Below are positions 1 to 5,623 of a DNA stretch of 8,018 bases, in pieces. The position numbers and the translations under genes were made by a program. The DNA is taken from NCBI GenBank assembly GCA_964371695.1, contig CAYJOG010000102.1, positions 1 through 8,018 of the forward strand, written 5' to 3'. Source of the DNA: CAYJOG01 sp964371695 [NCBI: uncultured bacterium] (GTDB lineage: Bacteria > CAYJOG01). How positions within the stretch are numbered: the first letter of the stretch is position 1; each line of letters opens with the position of its first letter. Below the pieces are notes generated by a model that did no database searches, was not told where the DNA came from, and saw only the letters and a list, made by a program, of their open reading frames with translations.

Positions 1-10
1 CACTTCACAT

Positions 11-97
11 GAGTAGGCGCGACGCCCCCGTCGCGCAACAACCAAAGCAAAACAAGGGTTTTTGCCATTCACGGCGACGGGAACGTCGCCGCTACTC
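11..97. repeat. REP/BIME-like pair of inverted GTAG-headed hairpins
   Basis: Two hairpins face each other. The left one has the head GAGTAG at 11-16, then an 8-bp perfect stem GCGCGACG (17-24) / CGTCGCGC (29-36) around a CCCC loop. The right one is in inverted orientation: stem CGGCGACG (72-79) / CGTCGCCG (84-91) around GGAA, then CTACTC (92-97), the exact reverse complement of the GAGTAG head. The stems are similar but not identical, and the 35-bp spacer is A-rich with its own weak GCAAAAC...GTTTTTGC pairing. A GTAG tetranucleotide at the foot of a hairpin, in inverted pairs, is the known architecture of REP sequences and BIMEs mobilised by TnpA_REP (RAYT) proteins. No such protein is in the window, so mobility is inferred. 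The element lies just past the 3' end of the radical SAM gene. Nothing else is seen in 1-134 except a TCAGGT/ACCTGA inverted repeat at 96-109. Confidence 0.6.
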
Positions 98-134
98 AGG
101 TAAACCTGAAAGCAATGGGCGTCCCGCCTGCCTT

Positions 135-1262
135 TTATACCTCAGATAAGCCTGACAAAGACCCGCCCCCCGCCTGTGGCGTCAGTCCCTCCACCACCAC
201 CACCGGCTGGGCCGCCCTGGCCGCAGCACGTCGGGGGATGTGCCGATCCGCCCCCACCAGCAAAGAGACAAACGCCTCGCAGGGGGTCCAGCAGCCGGGG
301 CAGCCCTGTCGGGCGATGGTGGCGCGGGCCTGTTCCCGCTGATAACCCTGCCAGATGGGCGCAAGGGCAAAACCCGTCTGCCGCAGGTGCCCCAGGGGGG
401 TGGCCCAGATGGTGCAGGGATACACCGTGCCGTCTGCCGACAGAAAAAGGCTGGCCTTGCCCACGCCGCAGGGGGCAGGAGACGGCCCGCCGGGTTGATA
501 TTCCCGCGCCAGCCGCCGGTAGGTCCGCTCCAGCCACGGGCGCGGGCCAAAACCCGGCTGCGGGGGCAGGGCCAGGGCGGGGTTCGTGTCCTGGTGCAGG
601 CGCTGGAGATAACCGTGGTTGTGGTAGTAATGGTCGGACTCATGCACCAGATTGAAATGCACCTCCGCCGGGCCGATGCCGGTCTGCTTCTGAATCTCGG
701 CCAGGGTCTGGGGAATCAGCGGCGCGTTGGCGGCGTCCACCGTCATGCCCGGATAAACCGCCACGCCCGCACCCCGCAACTCGCGCAAAAGCGCCACGGC
801 CCGCTCAAAAGAACCCGCCCGCCCCCGGCGCTGGTCGTGCACCTCCGGCGGGCCATCCACCGACACGCTCATGGCGAAATCAATGCCCCGCTTGCGGCAT
901 TCCCGCGCCAGCATCACACCGGTGCGGGCGGCCTCGTGCCATCGCCAGCCGCTGGTGGGGAAATGAAAAAACCGCAGGCGTTTCAGCGCCAGCCAGGGTT
1001 CAAGAATCGCCTCGCCCGCCGGGTGGCTGAACAGTTCGCCCCCCGTCAGGTTCACCCAGGTGATGCGGGGGTTTTCACGCACAAAGGTCTGAATGTCTTC
1101 TACGGACCAGTGGTGCTGCGGCCCGCCGGGAATGCCGCACTGCTGGCAATGCAGGGTGCAGCGGCTGGTGAGTTGGGCGGTGATTTTCAGCGGATGACTC
1201 AACAGACCCCGCCGGGCCAGGAAAAGGTCCTGCGCAAACGCCAGTGAACGGCCGGGGGACAT
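135..1262 (-). CDS. radical SAM protein with SPASM/twitch-like C-terminal cysteines, substrate unknown
   Basis: This is a probable radical S-adenosylmethionine enzyme. Residue numbers here count from a TTG codon at 1271; the preferred start is the ATG at 1262, residue 4. The [4Fe-4S]/SAM motif CxxxCxxC is C38-C42-C45, preceded by the strand KITAQLTSRC. TGGE (76-79) fits the SAM-binding GGE motif, and SVSVDG (135-140) is the usual beta-strand with a conserved Asp-Gly. The C-terminal part shows C268-x12-G281-x4-C286, matching the twitch/SPASM signature, then C324-x2-C327-x3-C331, which could bind an auxiliary cluster. The canonical SPASM spacing is longer, so this is a shortened variant. A basic, glycine-rich tail of about 40 residues follows. 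Known SPASM enzymes modify peptides or proteins or act in cofactor synthesis, but no precursor peptide or cofactor gene lies nearby, so the substrate cannot be named. The start is head-to-head with the mlaE-like gene and has no clear Shine-Dalgarno. The stop is TAA at 137-135. Confidence 0.85.
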   Translation of the reverse strand: MSPGRSLAFAQDLFLARRGLLSHPLKITAQLTSRCTLHCQQCGIPGGPQHHWSVEDIQTFVRENPRITWVNLTGGELFSHPAGEAILEPWLALKRLRFFHFPTSGWRWHEAARTGVMLARECRKRGIDFAMSVSVDGPPEVHDQRRGRAGSFERAVALLRELRGAGVAVYPGMTVDAANAPLIPQTLAEIQKQTGIGPAEVHFNLVHESDHYYHNHGYLQRLHQDTNPALALPPQPGFGPRPWLERTYRRLAREYQPGGPSPAPCGVGKASLFLSADGTVYPCTIWATPLGHLRQTGFALAPIWQGYQREQARATIARQGCPGCWTPCEAFVSLLVGADRHIPRRAAARAAQPVVVVEGLTPQAGGGSLSGLSEV

Positions 1263-2074
1263 GGGCTGCAAATATGGTACGTCACGGTGGCCGCTTATAC
1301 TTCGCAGCGGTGGATTTGCAGATTCTCTGGCGGCCGGTGGAAAAGTTTTTTTACACCGTGGGGGCGGTGTTCCTGCTTACGGTGCGGTCACTGGCGAGCT
1401 TTCTTTCCCTGCGTCTGGACCTGGGCGTGTTGATGGAACAACTGGCCATCATGGGGCTCAGCAGCCTGCCCATCGTGGCGCTCATCAACATCTTCACCGG
1501 GGCCATCATGGCGCTTCAGCTCACGCGCCAGGCGGTGACCTATGGGGCCACGCAGTTTGTGGGCATGGCGGTGGCGGTGGTGATGGCCCGCGAACTGGGG
1601 CCAGTGCTGACGGGTGTGGTGATGGCCGGGCGCGTGGGCAGCGCCATGTCCAGCGAAATCGGCACCATGGTGGTGACCGAGCAGGTGGACGCCCTGCGGG
1701 CGCTCAGCATCAGCCCCACCCACTATCTGGTGGCCCCCCGCATGGTGGCCTGCATGAGCATGGTGCCAGTGCTTTCCATGATCTGCGGCGTGATGGCGGT
1801 GTATGCCGGGTTTGTGGTGGCGGGCGCGCTGGCGGACATTCACGGCAAAATCTATTTCGGCTCCATTCAGGAGAGCCTGCGGCCCTATGACGTGACGGTG
1901 GGGCTGTTCAAGAGCGCCTGCTTTGGCGTGACGGTGGCGGCGGGGGGGTGCTTCAAGGGTCTGGACACCACCGGCGGGGCGCGGGGCGTGGGGCAGGCCA
2001 CCACGGGCAGCGTGGTGCTGAGCATCCTTCTGATATTCTTGGAGAACTTCATCATGACGGCGGTGTTTTTCTGA
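1244..2074 (+). CDS. MlaE/YrbE-family ABC transporter permease
   Basis: This is an inner-membrane permease of the MlaE (YrbE, DUF140) family, which in characterised systems pairs with an MlaF ATPase and an MlaD MCE-domain protein to move phospholipids between the two membranes of diderms. The 276-residue product has hydrophobic segments around residues 38-56, 65-92, 105-127, 165-198 and 218-235, plus a C-terminal one at 254-274. The family hallmarks are intact: the cytoplasmic coupling stretch ARELGPVLTGVVMAGRVG (115-132), SEIGTMVVTEQVDAL (137-151), and GLDTTGGARGVGQATTGSVV (239-258). Length fits the family (about 250-270). The start may be GTG 1244 or ATG 1274. Recognisable family similarity begins after both, and ATG 1274 avoids overlap with the divergent gene. 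No mlaF- or mlaD-like gene is in the window; the next gene is an unrecognised exported protein overlapping its stop. I therefore leave the gene symbol empty, though the family call is firm. Confidence 0.92.
   Translation: MNGRGTWAANMVRHGGRLYFAAVDLQILWRPVEKFFYTVGAVFLLTVRSLASFLSLRLDLGVLMEQLAIMGLSSLPIVALINIFTGAIMALQLTRQAVTYGATQFVGMAVAVVMARELGPVLTGVVMAGRVGSAMSSEIGTMVVTEQVDALRALSISPTHYLVAPRMVACMSMVPVLSMICGVMAVYAGFVVAGALADIHGKIYFGSIQESLRPYDVTVGLFKSACFGVTVAAGGCFKGLDTTGGARGVGQATTGSVVLSILLIFLENFIMTAVFF
1294..1299 (-). promoter_or_regulatory. possible -10 element for the radical SAM gene, inside the mlaE-like coding region
   Basis: On the minus strand 1299-1294 reads TATAAG, five of six matches to TATAAT, and would place a transcription start about 25 nt before the ATG at 1262. 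The matching -35 position has no good TTGACA-like hexamer (TCTGCA at best). This is a weak, inferred call. It is listed because the two divergent genes leave no spacer, so any promoter for either must lie in the other's coding sequence. Confidence 0.2.
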
Positions 2075-3072
2075 ACGGTTTTTTCGGAAAATGGTTTCTG
2101 GGGCTTTTCCTTCTGGCGGCGATGCTGGGGGCACCCGCTTTGCGGGCTGAGGAATCCGCCCCCCTCAAGGGCCTGAGTGTGCGGGACATGGACGTGTATT
2201 ACAGCGAGCGGCTGGACATGGTGAACCTCACGGGCCGGGTGCTGGACCTGCGGGACATCCTGCTGAGCAATCAGGAGGAAGACCTCACGCTGCCCCGCTA
2301 CACGTGGTTGCCCAACTACACCGTGCGGCTGTGGCTTCAGGCCGGGCCAAAGGGCAAAAAGCTGGCGCTCAACGAACTGGCGCTGATGCTGGACACCGAT
2401 TTTTTCGACAACGAAAAAGGCATCATCACCCTGCGTCACCGCGACCTGGGCGTGCTGGCCGAGGTGTGGTATGGCGGCAAGGGCATCTGGGGGCCCACCC
2501 CCACGCCCCCCGCGCCCTCCGCCAGTGTGCTGATTCCCTTTGACCGCCTCAGCAGCGGCGCGGGCGGTGTGCCGCCCTTGCCGCCGTTGCCCATGCTGGG
2601 CAGCGCCACGGGGGCGCCCCCCGCCCCCCCCGCCGGTGGGAGTGATTTTGAATACGTCATCACCGGAGCCGCAGCCGCCAGCGGGCCGGAGAGTTACAAC
2701 ATCACCATGAAATCGGGGGCCGGGGGTGGCGCGGCGGCGTTGCTGGCCCAGGCCGGTCAGGCCCGGCAAAAGGTGGACGTGGTGGTGAGTTATGCCACGA
2801 GCACCGTGCTGCCGCCGTCTCTCAGCGGCAAACGCACCATCACCATGCCCTGCACCGTGGGGGCGCAAGGGGGGTTGAGTTGCGGGCCGGTGTGGCTGCC
2901 CCAGTCTGAAAAAGCCACGGCGGTGGCGCTTTGCAGCGTCAAGGATCCCCCGGCTGCTGTCAGTTCCGCGAACCCCATGGTGGGCAACATGCTGGCGGGG
3001 GCCACGGGCGGCCCCAAAGCGGCCAGCCCGCCGGTGGACTGCTCGGCCCGCACACCTGTCGGAAGGCCGTGA
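2071..3072 (+). CDS. exported protein of unknown function, Pro/Gly/Ala-rich, apparent CTG start
   Basis: I do not recognise this family. From a CTG at 2071 it gives 333 residues. Residues 1-26 look like a signal peptide: one Lys, then the hydrophobic run WFLGLFLLAAMLG, then APA|LRAEE as a plausible AxA cleavage site. Residues 30-140 are a mixed, probably folded domain (…LSVRDMDVYYSERLDMVNL…). Residues 140-190 are a Pro/Gly-rich linker (PTPTPPAP, PPLPPLP, GAPPAPPAGG). Residues 191-333 are Ala/Gly-rich with four cysteines (261, 271, 288, 324). No in-frame ATG, GTG or TTG lies near the start. The only in-frame ATG (2119) would cut the signal peptide in half. The CTG shares two bases with the TGA stop of the mlaE-like gene, suggesting translational coupling and a shared transcript. 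That position hints at a periplasmic partner of the permease, but it shows no MCE-domain features I can identify. Alternatives are a -1 frameshift fusion or a start corrected by homologues. Confidence 0.72.
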   Translation: MNGFFGKWFLGLFLLAAMLGAPALRAEESAPLKGLSVRDMDVYYSERLDMVNLTGRVLDLRDILLSNQEEDLTLPRYTWLPNYTVRLWLQAGPKGKKLALNELALMLDTDFFDNEKGIITLRHRDLGVLAEVWYGGKGIWGPTPTPPAPSASVLIPFDRLSSGAGGVPPLPPLPMLGSATGAPPAPPAGGSDFEYVITGAAAASGPESYNITMKSGAGGGAAALLAQAGQARQKVDVVVSYATSTVLPPSLSGKRTITMPCTVGAQGGLSCGPVWLPQSEKATAVALCSVKDPPAAVSSANPMVGNMLAGATGGPKAASPPVDCSARTPVGRP

Positions 3073-3083
3073 GCCGTCTGGAT

Positions 3084-3198
3084 GCCGCAAAGGTGCGGCC
3101 CGACGCAAGAGGCCATGGATGGCCGTTTCCGCCGCCGTGTTCAGCACGGTCGGGAATGGGCGAAAAATTTTCATCGAAAGTAGCAGTTGAATATCAAC
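3084..3198. repeat. series of short inverted repeats in the gap before rsmI
   Basis: Four short inverted repeats follow one another: GCCGCA/TGCGGC around AAGG (3084-3099), GGCCAT/ATGGCC around GG (3111-3124), CCGTG/CACGG around TTCAG (3135-3149), and GTTGA/TCAAC around ATA (3186-3198). The last is followed after three bases by five Ts (3202-3206) and could be a weak terminator for the upstream operon, though its stem is short and AT-rich. No open frame with convincing coding character crosses this stretch. Function is unknown; an untranslated leader, small RNA or decayed repeat are all possible. Confidence 0.35.
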
Positions 3199-3233
3199 CA
3201 GTTTTTGTGGGTCCGGCTGAACCGTGCGGCGTC

Positions 3234-3266
3234 GTTCGTAAGGTTTCACGGATGAAACCGACGAAC
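3234..3266. repeat. long interrupted hairpin upstream of rsmI
   Basis: GTTCGT (3234-3239) pairs with ACGAAC (3261-3266), and GGTTTCA (3242-3248) pairs perfectly with TGAAACC (3253-3259), leaving the loop CGGA and a small AA/G asymmetric internal loop. This gives 13 base pairs in all. There is no T-run after it on either strand, so it is not a standard rho-independent terminator. It lies about 90 bp upstream of the rsmI start codon and may be an operator or a structured RNA segment; that role is inferred. Confidence 0.5.
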
Positions 3267-3297
3267 CAGAAAATATAAGCTGGGTGGGCGGTTTAAT

Positions 3298-3326
3298 TTG
3301 TGCACAGAGTGCTCTCCCTGTCTACT
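3298..3326 (+). promoter_or_regulatory. candidate sigma-70-like promoter for rsmI
   Basis: TTGTGC (3298-3303) and TCTACT (3321-3326) are separated by 17 bp and each matches four of six consensus bases. Transcription would begin about 25 nt before the ATG at 3357. The AT-richer composition of 3270-3345 relative to the flanking genes supports a promoter somewhere here. TATAAG at 3274-3279 is a competing -10-like hexamer without a good -35. Confidence 0.25.
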
Positions 3327-3356
3327 TGAATAAGGTATTTGCTCTAGGATTCCCCC

Positions 3357-4175
3357 ATGAACACTCAAGGTGTGTTGTGTGTGGTGGCGCTGCCCCTGGG
3401 CAACCTGGGGGACATCACCGACCGGGCGCGGGAAACCCTCAAAAACGCCCAGGCCATTTACGCCGAAGACACCCGCTCGCTGCAAAAACTTTCTTCGCTG
3501 CTGGGGCTGGGCCTGAGTCACCCCAAAATCCACAGCCTGGACACCCACCACGAGGCGCGCAAGACAGAGGAAATCATCCGCCGCGTGCTGGGCGGTGAAC
3601 AGGTGGCCCTGGTGAGCGAGGCGGGTACGCCCGGCGTGAGCGACCCCGGCGCACGGGTGGTGGCGGCGGTGCGCAGCGCGGGCGGCCCCGTGGCGGCGGT
3701 GCCGGGGCCAAGCATTCTTTCTGCTGCCCTGAGCCTGTCGGGACACGAGGGGCCGGTGGTGTGGCTGGGTTTTGCACCGCGCAAGGGCAAAGAACTTTTG
3801 GACTTGGTGCAGGTTTATCCCCCCCAGGCGGCGCTGTTTTTTCTCGAAAGCCCCCGCCGCCTACGGGACACCCTCACGCTGCTGCATGACCATTTCGCCG
3901 ACACACCGGTGCTGCTGTTCCACGAACTCACCAAACTGCATGAAGAAGTGCTGAGCGGCACGCCCGGCGAACTGTTGTTGCGGCTGGACGCCGAACCCAA
4001 AGGGGAGTGGGCGCTGATGCTGCTGCCCAGGGCCGTGCAGGGTGAAGACGCAGAAAAACTCACCCAGGCCCTTGCGCTGGTGCAGGCGCTGAAACAACAC
4101 CTGCCCCCCAGCACCGCCGCCCGCGTGGCGGCCCAGGTGACGGGCGTGGCCAAAAACAAACTGTATGGGGTGTGA
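3357..4175 (+). CDS. rsmI: 16S rRNA (cytidine-1402-2'-O)-methyltransferase RsmI
   Basis: RsmI is a SAM-dependent tetrapyrrole-methylase-fold enzyme that 2'-O-methylates C1402 in the decoding centre of 16S rRNA; it acts in the cytoplasm on the small subunit. The 272-residue product carries the family hallmarks in order: VVALPLGNLGDIT (9-21, usually VATPIGNLGDIT), AEDTR (36-40), the pair H64-H65 followed by E66, ALVSEAGTPGVSDPG (84-98), VPGPS (115-119), GFAPRKGKE (138-146), FFLESPRRL (161-169), ELTKLHEE (190-197) and KGEW (215-218). The C-terminal helical part contains PPSTAARVAAQVTGVAKNKLY, fitting the usual C-terminal domain. Length is typical (about 270-290). AGGA at 3346-3349 sits seven bases before the ATG and supports this start. 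The gene stands alone: a non-coding gap lies upstream and a terminator inside a repeat element lies downstream. Confidence 0.96.
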   Translation: MNTQGVLCVVALPLGNLGDITDRARETLKNAQAIYAEDTRSLQKLSSLLGLGLSHPKIHSLDTHHEARKTEEIIRRVLGGEQVALVSEAGTPGVSDPGARVVAAVRSAGGPVAAVPGPSILSAALSLSGHEGPVVWLGFAPRKGKELLDLVQVYPPQAALFFLESPRRLRDTLTLLHDHFADTPVLLFHELTKLHEEVLSGTPGELLLRLDAEPKGEWALMLLPRAVQGEDAEKLTQALALVQALKQHLPPSTAARVAAQVTGVAKNKLYGV

Positions 4176-4230
4176 TGCCATTACCGTCAGGTTTGAGAGA
4201 AAAGTCGCGGATTATCAGGGGGTTTTTAAC

Positions 4231-4369
4231 GTAGCCCCGGCGTCTCGCCGGGAGTATTTGCCGCGCCAGAGGCGCACACCTTGCAGGATATTACAATTAT
4301 TAGCCTGAAAAAAGCCTGTTTCACGCCGCCTTCGGCGTTTTTTTTCTCCCGGCGGGACGCCGGGGCTAC
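4231..4369. repeat. REP/BIME-like element: inverted GTAG-headed hairpins enclosing a terminator
   Basis: The terminal 24 bp at 4231-4254 and 4346-4369 are inverted copies with a single mismatch. Each copy is itself a hairpin: GTAG head (4231-4234), then CCCGGCG (4236-4242) / CGCCGGG (4246-4252) around TCT. The mirror copy is CCCGGCG (4348-4354) / CGCCGGG (4358-4364) around GGA, closing with CTAC (4366-4369). The interior adds GCGCC/GGCGC around AGA (4263-4275), an AT-rich stretch, and the terminator hairpin at 4323-4345. The plan (GTAG head, palindrome, inverted mate) is the same as in the pair at 11-97, but the arm sequences differ. Known REP/BIME units look like this and are moved by RAYT transposases in trans; none is encoded here. 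It occupies most of the 277-bp gap between rsmI and the ABC ATPase gene. Confidence 0.68.
4323..4345 (+). terminator. rho-independent terminator after rsmI
   Basis: ACGCCG (4323-4328) pairs perfectly with CGGCGT (4333-4338) around CCTT, and a run of eight Ts (4338-4345) follows. The orientation suits transcripts coming from rsmI on the plus strand. It lies inside the inverted-repeat element at 4231-4369, so that element may supply the end of the rsmI transcript. Confidence 0.75.
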
Positions 4370-4452
4370 AAATAACACTGACAGCAATGGGGTGTGACCC
4401 CCGTGATGGACCATCTCATAAATGGCGAAGGCTTGGGTTGTAAACTCTCGCC

Positions 4453-5427
4453 GTGAGCGCACCGCTTGTCGAAACCCGTCAGCTCAGCCGCCGCTTTGTC
4501 ATCAAAAAAAGCTGGCTGGGCAGGCCGCTGAAAACCCTTCAGGCGGTGGACGCCGTAAACCTGACGGTGCATGAGGGCGAGATTGTGGGGGTGGTGGGTG
4601 AAAGCGGCTGCGGCAAAAGCACGCTGGGGCGGCTGATGCTGCGGTTGATTGACCCCACGGGCGGGGCGGTGTTGTACCGGGGAGAGGACATCACGCAGCA
4701 GAGCCAGAGCCGCCTGCGCCCCATGCGCCGCCACATGCAGATCGTTTTTCAGGACCCCTACAGCAGCCTCAACCCGCGCTTCACCGTGTTCCAGACCCTG
4801 GCCGAGCCGTTGCAGATACACCGGATATTGCCGACAAAAGCATTGCGACCCAAGGCCGAGGAACTGCTGGGGCTGGTGGGCCTGCCGCTGGACGCCCTGG
4901 ACCGTTACCCCCATGAGTTCAGCGGCGGCCAGCGCCAGCGCATCGCCATTGCCCGCGCCATGGCGCTGGGGCCGGAGTTCATCGTGGCGGACGAGCCGGT
5001 CTCCAGCCTGGACGTGAGCATTCAGGCCCAGGTGCTGAACCTGTTCAAGGAGTTGAAGGAAAAGTTCAACTTGGCCTACCTGTTCATCAGTCACAACCTG
5101 TCGGTGGTGGCGCACCTGTGCGACCGGGTGGTGGTGATGTACATGGGGCAGGTGGTGGAAGAAGCCCCCACGTCAGACCTGCTGGCTCGCCCCCTGCACC
5201 CCTACACGCAAACCCTGATGGCGGCGGTGCCGGTGTTGAGCGAAGACGAACGGCCCGACCTGCCCGAGGCGGCTTCGCGCACCGGCGGCGAAGTGGCGGC
5301 GGAAATACCCAGCGCGGGCTGCCTGTTCGCGCCCCGCTGCCCTTTGGCCGAGGCCGCCTGCCGCGAGGGCGTCATTCCTCTGGAAAACAAACAGGGGCGT
5401 CTGGTGCGGTGCCTGAAGGTGAGTTAG
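4453..5427 (+). CDS. oligopeptide/dipeptide ABC transporter ATP-binding protein (OppF/DppF type)
   Basis: This is a cytoplasmic ATPase subunit of an Opp/Dpp-type peptide importer. In the 324-residue product, Walker A is GESGCGKST (49-57), the Q-loop is VFQDP with Q100, the signature is FSGGQ (156-160), Walker B is FIVADEP (176-182) with catalytic E181, the D-loop is SSLD (184-187), and the H-loop is H214. The C-terminal oligo_HPY-type extension has HPYTQ (249-253) and GCLFAPRCP (289-297). Its four cysteines (C290, C296, C303, C320) match the motif that in related DppD proteins can hold an iron-sulfur cluster. The N-terminal VIKKSWLGRP stretch and the SLNPR motif are typical of the F subunit. 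An in-frame TAA at 4441 makes GTG 4453 the first possible start; no strong Shine-Dalgarno is visible. No oppA, B, C or D partner is present, so the exact substrate (oligopeptide, dipeptide or other) is undecided. Confidence 0.93.
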   Translation: MSAPLVETRQLSRRFVIKKSWLGRPLKTLQAVDAVNLTVHEGEIVGVVGESGCGKSTLGRLMLRLIDPTGGAVLYRGEDITQQSQSRLRPMRRHMQIVFQDPYSSLNPRFTVFQTLAEPLQIHRILPTKALRPKAEELLGLVGLPLDALDRYPHEFSGGQRQRIAIARAMALGPEFIVADEPVSSLDVSIQAQVLNLFKELKEKFNLAYLFISHNLSVVAHLCDRVVVMYMGQVVEEAPTSDLLARPLHPYTQTLMAAVPVLSEDERPDLPEAASRTGGEVAAEIPSAGCLFAPRCPLAEAACREGVIPLENKQGRLVRCLKVS

Positions 5428-5458
5428 GCGTTATTTGGCCAAGTGGCGGTGACCAGGG

Positions 5459-5497
5459 GAATGGTGTACCATTCGGCTGCTAAAAGTCGCAACTTTT
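5459..5497. promoter_or_regulatory. two inverted repeats immediately upstream of tRNA-Arg
   Basis: GAATGGT/ACCATTC (5459-5465 and 5468-5474, two-base centre) is an operator-like perfect palindrome. AAAAGT/ACTTTT (5482-5487 and 5492-5497, CGCA between) follows eight bases later. TGCTAAAAG (5478-5486) could be an extended -10 element for the tRNA, with a leader of roughly 15 nt, but no matching -35 is evident. The AT-only lower stem makes the second repeat a poor terminator for the upstream ATPase gene. The roles are inferred. Confidence 0.3.
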
Positions 5498-5508
5498 GTG
5501 ATGAGAAT

Positions 5509-5582
<74 letters not shown>

Positions 5583-5585
5583 CCC

Positions 5586-5621
5586 AAAAAGCGGCCCCCC
5601 GAAGCGGGGGCGGCTTTTTTT
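5586..5621 (+). terminator. rho-independent terminator of the tRNA-Arg transcript
   Basis: AAAAAGC then GCCCCC (5586-5598) pairs with GGGGGC then GCTTTTT, with one G-G mismatch in the middle and a short CGAAGC-type loop. The T-run extends through 5621. It begins three bases past the tRNA and explains the end of that transcript. Confidence 0.85.
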
Positions 5622-5623
5622 GC

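Noticed and set aside
72-97. Terminator for the radical SAM gene on the minus strand
   Set aside because: The hairpin is strong but no T-run follows it on the minus strand, so it does not qualify as a rho-independent terminator; the GTAG-headed repeat explanation fits better.
240-1247. A 335-codon open frame on the plus strand
   Set aside because: It is antisense to the radical SAM gene, which carries clear CxxxCxxC and GGE motifs; the plus product is low-complexity and matches nothing.
3186-3206. Terminator of the mlaE/exported-protein transcript
   Set aside because: The stem is only 5 bp and AT-rich, with three bases between stem and T5. I kept it as an inverted repeat rather than calling a terminator.
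1885-3249. A 454-codon open frame on the minus strand
   Set aside because: It is antisense to the mlaE-like and exported-protein genes, with His/Arg/Gly-rich shadow composition and no motifs; the plus-strand frames explain the region.
4226-4462. A small minus-strand open frame across the rsmI-ATPase gap
   Set aside because: Its translation runs through both repeat hairpins and the terminator, so it is a reading of the repeat element, not a gene.
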